From assembly GCF_003369915.1 (NCBI RefSeq), contig NC_046675.1:25730001-25794000 (forward strand): DNA of 64,000 bases. Direction: 5' to 3'. Each line of letters starts with the position of its first letter. The stretch's first letter is position 1. The position numbers and the translations under genes were made by a program. A model generated the notes under the pieces. The model ran no database searches. It was not told where the DNA came from and saw only the letters and a list, made by a program, of their open reading frames with translations. Of this stretch, positions 39,701-47,059 are shown piece by piece. The stretch comes from Drosophila miranda. Its lineage: Eukaryota; Arthropoda; Insecta; Diptera; Drosophilidae.

Positions 39701-41152
39701 CAGGATTTAGCTAATAATAAAAACGGTAAGTTGTGGTCACCAAATACAAATTAGAAAATTATCGGTGTATTTTTATCACATAATTTGTTGTCTAGAGTGC
39801 GCACAATTTAAAAATTATTTTTATTTTATTGCTCCATTGGTCCATATAATTTACAATCCATTTGAGATCCGGTGCTCTTTGAGGGCAGACTGTGGGGAGC
39901 CTCCCGGCGCTCCAGCTAATTGCAGAGCGACAAATGCAATCAAAATGTGCATATCAATTGAGCAATTAACTAAAAAGGCCAATTAAATGGCGTTAGTGGA
40001 GCGTCAAAATGTCCCGCAGCCCGACAGCTGCACGACTAACACGCCGCCAGGGACTGGGACAGGGACAGGGACAAGGATCCCGCAGATACGAGATATGGTG
40101 GCAGTTTTACTAAAATATTTCAATTAAATTACATTTTTTTGTGTCGCCATATTTCGCTGAGGCTGCGGCCGCTGCTTGGCTGACAATTTTAATGAAAGCT
40201 GTTAATTAATTAATGCAACAAAAAAGGAGAAAATTCCGCAGGGTAGCGCACAACAATGCATTATAATAATTACGCCAAATTGAACAAAATGGCATTAAGA
40301 GAGATTTTCGGTTTGGTTGTTGCAGCAACCCAAAAATAACAACATAATTTGCATACGTACGGGTTGGCCAAAATTGTTTTGGGCCACGAGCTTAGCGGTT
40401 AGCGGTTTTCATTTGGATTTTTTAATTAAATATCATCATTTAACAGAGTGCTCGGCAAATCTCTTTCGCGTTGGGTATTAAATCACATTTTGTTGTGGAG
40501 TTAAATGAGGGATTATCTGGGGTACTGCATAAGTACCGACAACCAACTAATTTTGTTTTTAAAGCAGGGCTTATATTTTTTGTGAATTTATTTGATCAAC
40601 ATTTGTATGTTTTTATATTCATTTATACTTATTTATTTTACAAATCTCTTTTTACGACTGACTATGACAAGTTTTACCAAAGTTAAGTTTTGTACATGGA
40701 AACACTTGTTCATCTGATCCATGAATTCTCTGCAGACCAACATAATGATACTGAAGTATGATAATATTTTACTCAAAAACTATTTTAATTTTATTTCATA
40801 ATTTTATATTATTTCATAATTATTTATGGTTATTTAAATTTAAATTTGTTCATTTGTTATACTGTTTTATGTTTCTAGTAATCATTATAATTTTACAAAG
40901 ATTGATAGTATTTTAGAATTTATTTTTTAGTTATACATCCCCTTTTTGTTGGTATTGTTTCAATTATTATTTGATATTTATTTGTAGACCTGGCCTGTAT
41001 TTCTCTTACTAGAATTATCTTTAGCAACTTTTTACTTTTTTCAACACCAAAACACCTTTCTACACTTCCACTAACCAAATTATATTCTCTCTCTCCTTTC
41101 CAACGTGTAGTCTACTAATCCGTTGCGCGAGCGGGGCACCGAGTGTGTTTAG
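6239..41152 (+). CDS. LpR1: Lipophorin receptor, complete gene with distal and proximal N-terminal exons (tentatively LpR1)
   Basis: Cell-surface receptor of the VLDLR/LDLR type that binds lipophorin and supports lipid uptake. The distal form joins 6239-6797, 15209-15349, 25571-25690, 25787-25903, 29823-29945, 30434-30660, 31692-33098, 33165-33363, 39016-39146, 39214-39360 and 41111-41152: 3213 nt, 1070 residues, all phases consistent. Order: hydrophobic segment about 65-92, LDLa 1-9 about 190-565, EGF-A and EGF-B about 567-638, YWTD propeller about 650-898, EGF-C about 920-962, membrane helix about 993-1015, FENPVY near 1026. The proximal form starts at 19927 (873 residues) and skips the first LDLa. 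In D. melanogaster the lipophorin receptors are known to use distal and proximal promoters, the distal forms having an extra LDLa module and promoting neutral-lipid uptake; this layout matches. The LpR1 name is tentative relative to its paralogue. Confidence 0.9.
9418..9452 (+). repeat. Heptamer tandem repeat GTGTTCR
   Basis: Five consecutive units (GTGTTCG, then GTGTTCA three times, then GTGTTCG). TTCAGTG resembles the initiator consensus, so an unmapped start site is possible, but this may be a simple minisatellite. Confidence 0.7.
9553..9581 (+). repeat. GA microsatellite
   Basis: Nearly pure GA dinucleotide run interrupted once by AC. Similar GA/TC tracts are at 6042-6080, 7726-7747, 14571-14604, 53223-53246 and 53454-53469. 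Confidence 0.9.
9990..10272. mobile_element. Possible decayed mobile-element fragment
   Basis: TACCCGCAACT occurs at 10026-10036 and again at 10262-10272, bracketing about 225 nt. Just upstream is an imperfect inverted motif (tgggtac...atccca...tgggatac), and the sequence ends in GCAAGGGTATACTCG, a style common at the ends of old fly transposons. No coding capacity and no family match by eye. Confidence 0.3.
14987..15009 (+). repeat. TG microsatellite
   Basis: Alternating TG run with one GG interruption, shortly upstream of the first LDLa exon. Other CA/TG runs occur near 31519-31538 and 61736-61750. Confidence 0.85.
15209..15349 (+). CDS. LpR1: LpR1 exon: LDLa module 1, distal-isoform specific
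   Basis: Acceptor ttttgcag, donor gtgagt, phase 1 to phase 1. A complete class A module with six cysteines; the calcium-binding end reads [18 protein letters not shown]. It lies upstream of the proximal start exon (19927), so only distal transcripts can include it. Its neighbour in the spliced mRNA is the exon at 25571. Confidence 0.93.
15350..19926 (+). promoter_or_regulatory. LpR1 intron upstream of the proximal start, likely to contain the proximal promoter
   Basis: 4.6 kb without recognisable genes. It holds a GAAGCT-type hexamer repeat (16707-16752), an A run (about 17202-17214), CACTCACTC-type repeats near 17845-17880, an extremely A/T-rich block (18900-19580) with an AT run at 19319-19337, and a more mixed stretch just before 19927. 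The proximal start site should lie here, but I see no clear TATA, initiator plus DPE pair, or upstream exon. Confidence 0.35.
16707..16752 (+). repeat. Hexamer repeat (GAAGCT/GGAGCT/GGCGCT)
   Basis: About seven imperfect hexamer units. No open frame of interest; probably a simple-sequence expansion. Confidence 0.75.
19927..20035 (+). CDS. LpR1: LpR1 proximal first coding exon with signal peptide
   Basis: ATG with good context (accaacATGG), 36 codons plus one base, phase 1 end before gtatga, which fits the exon at 25571. The peptide begins [20 protein letters not shown], a classic secretory signal with likely cleavage near LPRA, followed by [12 protein letters not shown]. This gives an 873-residue receptor lacking the distal extension and LDLa 1. 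Confidence 0.85.
20881..20916 (+). repeat. Perfect 18-bp tandem duplication
   Basis: Two adjacent identical copies of GGGAGACTAAATATATAT. Confidence 0.9.
23172..23262 (+). CDS. Speculative extra first exon with signal-like peptide
   Basis: ATG at 23172 opens [17 protein letters not shown], signal-peptide-like, and reaches gtaaac at 23263 in phase 1, the phase needed to join the LDLa exon at 25571. The donor is weak and the frame short, so this may be chance. Confidence 0.2.
25571..25690 (+). CDS. LpR1: LpR1 exon: LDLa module 2
   Basis: Acceptor ttcattgcag, donor gtaagt, phase 1 to 1. Module begins [14 protein letters not shown] and ends [18 protein letters not shown]. It is the first module common to distal and proximal isoforms. 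Confidence 0.95.
25787..25903 (+). CDS. LpR1: LpR1 exon: LDLa module 3
   Basis: Acceptor gagagcag, donor gtaagc, phase 1 to 1, 96 nt after the previous exon. Module begins [15 protein letters not shown] and ends [16 protein letters not shown], with all six cysteines and the acidic calcium ligands. Confidence 0.95.
25904..29822 (+). other. LpR1 intron between LDLa 3 and LDLa 4
   Basis: 3.9 kb with no supported gene. It contains a CCGCCCTA/CCGCCCCA array (26617-26662), ACGAGY hexamers (29035-29064) and CA/GT-rich stretches around 28700-29120. Confidence 0.6.
26617..26662 (+). repeat. Imperfect CCGCCCYA tandem repeat
   Basis: Several 8-nt units rich in C on this strand, alternating CCGCCCTA, CCGCTCCA and CCGCCCCA. 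Confidence 0.8.
29823..29945 (+). CDS. LpR1: LpR1 exon: LDLa module 4
   Basis: Acceptor ttttacag, donor gtaagc, phase 1 to 1. Module [16 protein letters not shown] to [16 protein letters not shown]. It has one extra residue between cysteines 2 and 3 (KSGEGVC), which is tolerated in the family. Confidence 0.95.
29946..30433 (+). other. LpR1 intron between LDLa 4 and LDLa 5
   Basis: About 490 nt of A/T-rich sequence ending in a ctccatgcag acceptor. Nothing else recognised. Confidence 0.7.
30434..30660 (+). CDS. LpR1: LpR1 exon: LDLa modules 5 and 6
   Basis: Phase 1 in and phase 0 out (donor gtgagt). Two modules in one exon: [14 protein letters not shown] to [16 protein letters not shown], and [14 protein letters not shown] to [14 protein letters not shown], whose last cysteine (QNC) is supplied by the next exon. 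Confidence 0.95.
30661..31691 (+). other. LpR1 intron before the large ectodomain exon
   Basis: 1.0 kb. It has CA runs near 30736-30750, a GAC/GAG-rich patch (30868-30890), and a 21-bp direct repeat of the TATACATATG type at 31450-31470 and 31476-31496. Ends in a pyrimidine tract and tttttag-like acceptor. Confidence 0.65.
31450..31496 (+). repeat. 21-bp direct repeat, CATATACATATGTAC type
   Basis: Identical 21-mers at 31450-31470 and 31476-31496 separated by 5 nt. Each contains the palindrome ATATACATATGTATAT-like core, a common low-complexity pattern in fly introns. Confidence 0.85.
31692..33098 (+). CDS. LpR1: LpR1 exon: LDLa 7-9, EGF-A, EGF-B and YWTD propeller
   Basis: 469 codons in one exon, phase 0 at both ends. 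It opens by completing LDLa 6 (QNC). LDLa 7 has GGDDE in place of the usual GSDE; LDLa 8 ends [10 protein letters not shown]; LDLa 9 ends [16 protein letters not shown] runs [10 protein letters not shown] onwards, and EGF-B starts DIDEC, the calcium-binding type. The propeller follows with MIFWSD, VYYTD, MYWSD, IYWVD and IYWTD repeats. In LDL receptors this block drives acid-dependent ligand release. From 32519 on it is 99% identical in DNA to the neighbouring gene. Confidence 0.97.
33165..33363 (+). CDS. LpR1: LpR1 exon: EGF-C
   Basis: 66-nt intron upstream (33099-33164), phase 0 in and phase 1 out (GAAGATC before gtaagtag). Six-cysteine EGF module CQSVNGHC to DGLMC that packs against the propeller. 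Confidence 0.95.
33730..33831 (+). CDS. LpR1: LpR1 optional juxtamembrane cassette exon (predicted)
   Basis: 102 nt between ggcccacag and gtatga, phase 1 at both ends, so skipping or including it keeps the frame between 33363 and 39016. It encodes a basic Ser/Thr-rich peptide ([16 protein letters not shown], then [14 protein letters not shown]), suited to an O-glycosylated stalk. It sits where the paralogue has its cassette at 990-1169, though the sequences hardly align beyond the final PG. Confidence 0.62.
34158..35050 (+). other. Low-complexity, coding-like reading frame in an LpR1 intron
   Basis: One frame has only three stops (34217, 34487, 34502) in nearly 300 codons. It encodes Tyr/Pro/Cys repeats ([15 protein letters not shown]), an acidic and Asn-rich segment, then [20 protein letters not shown] and a mixed tail ending in TAA at 35048-35050. 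A phase-1-compatible acceptor (tctacag) precedes it at 34157. The underlying DNA is repetitive (CAT, TACCCG, GGCGATGGCAAT and GATGCT units), which by itself suppresses stops. It could be a rarely used or decayed stalk exon, or nothing. Confidence 0.3.
34565..34675 (+). repeat. GGCGATGGCAAT and GATGCTGATGC repeats
   Basis: Two adjacent trinucleotide-based arrays (about 34581-34615 and 34630-34668). They are in phase with each other in one reading frame (Asp/Gly/Asn then Asp/Ala). Confidence 0.85.
35117..35150 (+). repeat. TGTTCCG heptamer repeat
   Basis: Three to four GTGTTCC-type units followed by decayed GTGTCCC units; similar in style to the array at 9418-9452. Confidence 0.7.
36645..36672 (+). 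repeat. CCCGAG hexamer repeat
   Basis: Three to four CCCGAG units followed by GTGCCATG-type repeats. Simple sequence. Confidence 0.75.
39016..39146 (+). CDS. LpR1: LpR1 exon: stalk and transmembrane helix
   Basis: Acceptor ccctacag, donor gtaagt, phase 1 to 0. Polar stalk ([18 protein letters not shown]), then [17 protein letters not shown], continued by LLLF in the next exon as one membrane helix. It is equivalent to 3150-3283 but strongly diverged. Confidence 0.92.
39214..39360 (+). CDS. LpR1: LpR1 exon: cytoplasmic tail with FENPVY
   Basis: 49 codons, phase 0 at both ends. [25 protein letters not shown] carries the FxNPxY endocytic signal, followed by [15 protein letters not shown] and ending DEE at the donor. 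Without splicing, the frame runs on for 22 codons ([17 protein letters not shown] and onward) to TAA at 39427-39429, a credible alternative C-terminus with AATAAA at 39716-39721. Confidence 0.93.
39361..41110 (+). other. LpR1 last long intron, or alternative 3' end
   Basis: The first 69 nt can be read as coding if unspliced, and AATAAA at 39716-39721 could end such a transcript. The rest is A/T-rich with no other recognised feature. Confidence 0.5.
41111..41152 (+). CDS. LpR1: LpR1 last coding exon, C-terminus A
   Basis: After a gtgtag acceptor, in phase 0: [13 protein letters not shown] and TAG. The acidic-x-hydrophobic ending (ECV) would suit some PDZ domains, but that is only suggestive. 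Confidence 0.7.
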   Translation, partial: STNPLRERGTECV

Positions 41153-41583
41153 GACATCCCGTCAAAATATCTAATAAATGGATATAACAAAAAAATTATA
41201 CACTGGCCGCGTAGACCGGCAAAAAGACCGCGAGAACATCTCCTATTAGTAATTCCCTTAGACCAAGGTTCCACTCAACTCAATGCAACTAACGGGAAGT
41301 AAAAGTTGAATAAGAAAATGGTACTCGTAGAACATGAAACGGAGGAAACTTTCATATAGAAATAAAAAAACAAGAATGCCAAAAACAAAATAGGAAAGAC
41401 AGAGGGACAACAGCAGCAGTAAACGGGGAAAATGAAAATACTCAACAAATTCAATTTGTTGCCTAGTTTAAAATTTAATTTAAATTTAACAAATACTAAC
41501 ACAGACACACACATACACATACACAAACATGCATATATTCACACACACATAAACTAATACAAAAACACAAAAACTTTTTCTAG

Positions 41584-41607
41584 GCGCTACGTTTTGACAT
41601 CAACTAA
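41584..41607 (+). CDS. LpR1: LpR1 possible alternative last exon, C-terminus B
   Basis: A strong acceptor (actttttctag) at 41582-41583 is followed in phase 0 by ALRFDIN and TAA. It could replace the 41111 exon after DEE at 39360. Confidence 0.4.
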   Translation, partial: ALRFDIN

Positions 41608-41979
41608 CGGCGTCGACACACACAGACACACGCACCCACTCACACACATATGTACTCTTACATACCAACACATACTCTCTCAAAAAAGAACACGCACACA
41701 TACAAAAGCCCACAAGAACTCGCAGAAGGAGAGACGAGTGCCAGGAAGCCATTCGGAGCCAGAAACTCCTCCAACTTTCCCTTCAAGTCCATGAAATCAA
41801 TTGTAAAAAGTTAAGACATTTTGTTGAAGTTTGATCAAGAAAGAAACATTTTGTGAAATTCGAAGAAAAAAAGTTAAAAAAAAAACCTAAAAAGATAAAA
41901 GAAAAACTGTTTATAGACCTAACAATTATTGTGACTAGTTATAGTATATTTTGGTTGTTTTTGGAACAAAACATAAATC

Positions 41980-41985
41980 AATAAA
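41980..41985 (+). terminator. Candidate LpR1 distal poly(A) signal
   Basis: AATAAA in a CAATAAAAAG context, about 830 nt after the stop at 41152; the proximal candidate is at 41173-41178. Confidence 0.4.
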
Positions 41986-44900
41986 AAGAAAACTTTATGG
42001 ATCCTATATGGAACAAAGCGATTGAAGTAACATTTTTAGCACCAAATTTTGAATTAAATTTAGCTAAATATTTGAACAAGACATGTCTGTAAATACATTG
42101 AAAAAACTAAACAAACAAATTTAGAGAAAATTTACAAAAGGAAAAACCAATCTTTGGGAAATTTAAGACCCTATTATCCGATTAGAATCATTTGTTTTTT
42201 CTCCGTTTTCTTATTCGTTCTTGGGTATTCAAAACAATTTGCTGTGATCAGTTTAAAAGCATTAAACCTACATTAAATCACCTTATTTGTAATACCTTTA
42301 ATATTCACTTCTCATTTATTTAGTGTGTAGACAAGCTTTCAAATATTTTAATTTATTTACAAATTATACAAAAAAAAAAAGGGAAAAAAAGAGAAATTAT
42401 ATATACATATGTGTATCGGCAAATTTTGGCAAATGTATTTTATTTTAAGCATCGATGCTTTAGCGGAAAAAAAAATATATTAGCTAACAATTATTGGTAT
42501 ATGTGAAAAATTTATTGAAGATTTATGATAATAAAATTAATGCAAAAAATATTATAAGGTATAGCTCATTCAGATAAAAATAAAGATACATTTTAAAACG
42601 ATGTTAAAGAGTGTCATTGAAACGCAATTCGTTTTGTTTTAATATGGATGGGATCAAGGTAACGATCGTCGTACCTTCCGATGCTTACACTGAATTGGAT
42701 ATGTTTCAAAAGATACAGCTAGTCAAAAGAACCTCGATATTATGAGAGAGGACAAGTAGCTTGTTTCAATATGCATATTAATACCTGTGATACAATCCTC
42801 TGTAAGCCCCATTCCCCGCAATAAAAGACCCCAATCATTGGATTGCTTTTCCCTTAAGCCCTTTTATGTGTTTGGATACCTAGAATAACTCGCTCTCGCC
42901 CATACCATTCACAATTATCATTCAACTCTTTATATTATGTGCAGCTTATGCGAATTATCATGGCACTGATTATCAACTTGCACACAGCCTGGTGGAAGAT
43001 TGTTAGTCCATCCAACCAGAAATCAAGAAGCTAATCGTGTCTACACATTGTGTCCGATTCCCTCAAGTTAATAGCCCCAGCCTCAACGCCAACACAGTTT
43101 TGACTTTGGCCAACAACAGGCAGGCACCGACACACCAGACACACACATCCATCCCTGAATTATTAAATGCTAATGGACTGCTACGGCAATTATTTCACAT
43201 GAGAGGGCATCAATACGTAATGAGGTTCGTCCGGTGACCTATTGATCAGCTTCGTGGGGTAGGGAGGAGGGGGGCAAAGTTTAGGCGTCAAATGAGCAAA
43301 TTGTATTGCAGTCACTAATGGCTCCGCACATTCCGGTGGAGAATGGATACGGCATGGATTCCGGTTGGGTTGGCTTTGGTGGACTGCCAGTTAAACCGAC
43401 TGTCTAAGCATCAGCAGATTTTAATTTCGTGCCCCCATAACATATTTAACCTTCGACGGAAACTCGCTGTGGAACTGTGAGAACAGGGGAAAACTTTTGT
43501 TTGGTTAATTTATGGGCGAGAATTATCAGCAAATGTGCCGAGGCCCCGACCCTGGACTGGTGGAAGGGAAAGTCCGACGCAGCGATTTCAACGAATAAAT
43601 ATAAGATTTGTATGCCCTTCGGTGTCTTTAATGTTATAATTTATGTAGCGCGCCTGGAAGCAGGCAACATTATTTTTGTTTATTGCCAACCGGACAGCCG
43701 GCTGTCAGCGTCATGTCGCGGGGGCGTGTTGTAAGCGGAATCGATTTGAATCGATTACACGCCGCGGCAGGCACACGTTTGCCATGAAAATAAAATGCAA
43801 ATAAAGAGCGACACATTTGACACACGGCTCCGATAACTTTTTCAATTTAGATATGATCCCGAAAGTATGCCGGGGAACTGGAACCGGATAATCCCCCGGC
43901 TAATGCAAGGTAGATGTGTGTGCTTTTTCGAATGTATGTGTGTGTGTGAGTGTGAGTGCGAGTGTGTATGCCATTCCATTAGCAATATGCGGCCAAATGG
44001 CAAAACATTGTCCCTCGTCCTGCTCCTCGTGCTGCCCCAAGAGCAAACTAAGTGAAAGCTACGAGCATGTCGGGCCAGGGGAACCGACTTGCACATGAAG
44101 GCGAAGGGAATAAGCGACACGAGTTAGTGAGTGAGTGAGTGTGTGGGTTTGTGGCAGGATGAGGATGAAAATCTGCAATTCAGCCGGAACATCGCATACA
44201 TTTTGTCGTTTTGCCAGCCGCAGGCGGCTACCAAACATAAACCCCCGCATCCACAAAGCACACACACACACAGAGAAACAGAGAGAGAGAGAGCGAAAGA
44301 GGAAGCACCAAAAGCCAATGAGACCGAGCATCTGGCCAAAAGAAATATAACAAGGAAGTGTGGCCAGAATTGCGGCTGAAACGGGGGGGAAGCGTGCATC
44401 CGAGAGTCCACTCAGTGTGACTCCTGATGCAAGAAACATGGCTGTCATTGGTAACGCTGCTGGGACTGTACTTTGTTAGCGATGCGCAGCCAACGATAAC
44501 TTCTCCCTGAGCGAACCCTTTTGTGTTTTTTTTGCCCGTTATTTGTCAAAGGCGACTCTATCTACAGATGCAATTGCATTTCATGGCTCGCAATTGATGG
44601 TTGATTGCCGTTCTTTTGTGATGTGAAATTGACGATAACAAAGGCTTAAATTATCGAAGATTACTTGGACACTCGAGTGTGAGAGAAAATGATGTTCCAT
44701 TGATTAGCTTCATTCCTGATTAGACCACTTAATGGGATTGCACCTTTAATGTTATTTTATTGATGGGTGCGTGAGATGGCGATAGCATAGGGCTTCATGA
44801 ACCGTCCTTACAATCTATTTAATTTGGCTTTAACATGACCTGCAAATCTAAAGAAATTTATAGCTTTTAACCATCCTCAAAGACTTATTTTACATCTTTG

Positions 44901-45660
44901 TTTATTTGTAGATACGAGACAATTACCTTTTGAATAGTAAGCGTACTTTTGCCTAACTTAATTACAATGTGTAGCGATCAATCGAATGTTTTTGCTCCGA
45001 TGCGATACAAATTCTCTGCTTAACTGCTTTAATATTTTATTGATGCATTTTGCTCTTCTGCGTAAATCCACCAACAAGCAATTAATTAATAATTGCTGAT
45101 AACATTTTGATAGTTAAGCGGATATAAACCGACATCCATATTAGAGGACTCTATGTGCTTTTGGTTATCGCTACCATGTGGAGCCATTGTACTCCTTCGT
45201 GGCACTTCTGTTACCGAGAGTTACCTTATAACCGCCAGCTGGCGGGCTTTAATTACGAGCAGGTCAGTGGACCTCACTGTGGACCACCACCACAGCACCG
45301 ATTCCGTCGCACCAACGGCTGGGCAGCGTCGTGTTTGCACATCCTTGCAGTACATTGCAGTTTGGCTCTTGTGGTCCTTGTTGTTATTGCTGGGGGTATC
45401 CCGGGGCCAATTGCATGGCAGATGCACGAGGTTAGCAGAGTAGAAAGTTCAGATGCCGAATATGCTGTGCGTAGGCCATGGAATGTGGGAAAGAATGAGG
45501 CAATCGCAGAGTCGGAGGGCATGTACATGTAGCCACTGCGTCTTACACGCAGGCGAACGTTGCTGGCTTGTCGGTCGAGTTGTTTGCACCACGTTCTGAA
45601 TAATGGATACGTTTCGTGCCACATTGAATGCCCAGCAGTGAGTGACATTGCAGGACTCCG

Positions 45661-45690
45661 GTGTGGTGTGGTGTGGTGCGGTGCGGTGTG
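45661..45690 (+). repeat. GTGTG/GTGCG pentamer repeat
   Basis: Six consecutive five-base units, GTGTG changing to GTGCG and back. Confidence 0.8.
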
Positions 45691-47040
45691 ATATGGGTTA
45701 AGGGATGTGTTTTGAGGGCTCCACCCAAACACAAACTGGGAAAATGTTTTCGGAATTGTTAATGTAATTACACCTGAGAGCCTTTCCATCGTGTTCCCAC
45801 CTTTTGGAGGGATGAGGGAGTCTAATCAGAGCCAAAGTCGATAAGCATGTGGGAGTTTAAAATGCAGCTCGGCAATTTGCCTAATTGCCGTGTGGCCTGT
45901 ACTTCACAAGTTCTAATCAAGCGACGAGTTCTCCCAATCCAATCCCTGTGCCCTCCGAGTGTCTCTCCATTGTTTGACACAAAATAAAATAACTTTGCAG
46001 ACAGTTCTGGGAGCGTGAGGAAAATTCATCATCCTCAAGCCAAAGGCAACAGCCAGATCCAATCCGAAAAAAAACCAAGAAGAAACTGAAGGGCCAGGGG
46101 GCGTAAGCGGCTTTTGTTTGGCATGAAATAATGGCTACAAAATGGCGGCAGCTGACTTAACAGCAAACCGAGTGTGTGTGAGTGTGTGCGTTGAAGTGTG
46201 TGCGGCATGCCCCACGCGTCTTCTGGCCTTGGCGCAAACTGTCGCCTGTCTTCTTCCCGCTCGCCGCATGCCGCTCGGCGTGTGTGGCTTAAATTTCACT
46301 TTTTCATGTGGTGTGTGCTGGAAAAACTTTCGCGATTTCTTTCTCTGACCTTGTGTCGGGCAAAATTACTTTCGCATGGCGGCTGCCACACTGCGGGAAG
46401 CTAAGTAAACGCTGCTACACCACAATATTGAAAAGTTTCCATTGAAAATATCTCTCTATTGGGGGTACAATATGTTTCAGAGGTCACCATAAATATGGAA
46501 CCCCTGCGAGAATCATTTTAAGAATCTCTCTGGAAATCTGCAACCAAATAATGATTATAAAAATTAAATTAAAATAGGTGAATATTTCTGAATAAAAATC
46601 CTATTTCTAAGTACATTTTTAGATGAATGCCTTTTGGACTCTCTGAAAAATCTTATATCAAGATTTTACACATAATTTATTCTTCAGGACATTGAATCAA
46701 TTTCGAACTGAAAAATCAATTTGTAGACGATGCTTACTAAGGGTATTCAACATTTGCCGTATGAGAAATATTTTCTTAATGTATGCATTATTTTTATTTT
46801 ATTTAATATGCTCTCGAGAACCTCAACTTAATTTCCAAGCCGGCACATATAATTTCTGTGCGTCGTTTCTGGCTTGTTTGCAAATTTTCAACTTGAAATG
46901 CCAGTGCCACTGCCAGTGCCAGATGTGGAACACCGTGCACCGAGCACCGAACACGAAGCGAGCAGAGAGTTTTCTTTTCACATTTTGTCCGTTTCTTAAG
47001 AGGAAAAGGAAAAGTTCACTGCGGCTGGCGTTGGCAGCAA

Positions 47041-47059
47041 CAGCAGCAGCAGCAGCAGC
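47041..47059 (+). repeat. CAG trinucleotide run
   Basis: Six CAG units, preceded by GGCAGCAA. No supported open frame gives it a coding role. Confidence 0.85.

Larger units (their letters stand above)
41153..41985 (+). other. LpR1: LpR1 3' untranslated region
   Basis: A-rich trailer containing many CA repeats (41500-41660) and the alternative exon at 41584. AATAAA occurs at 41173-41178 and 41980-41985. Confidence 0.5.
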
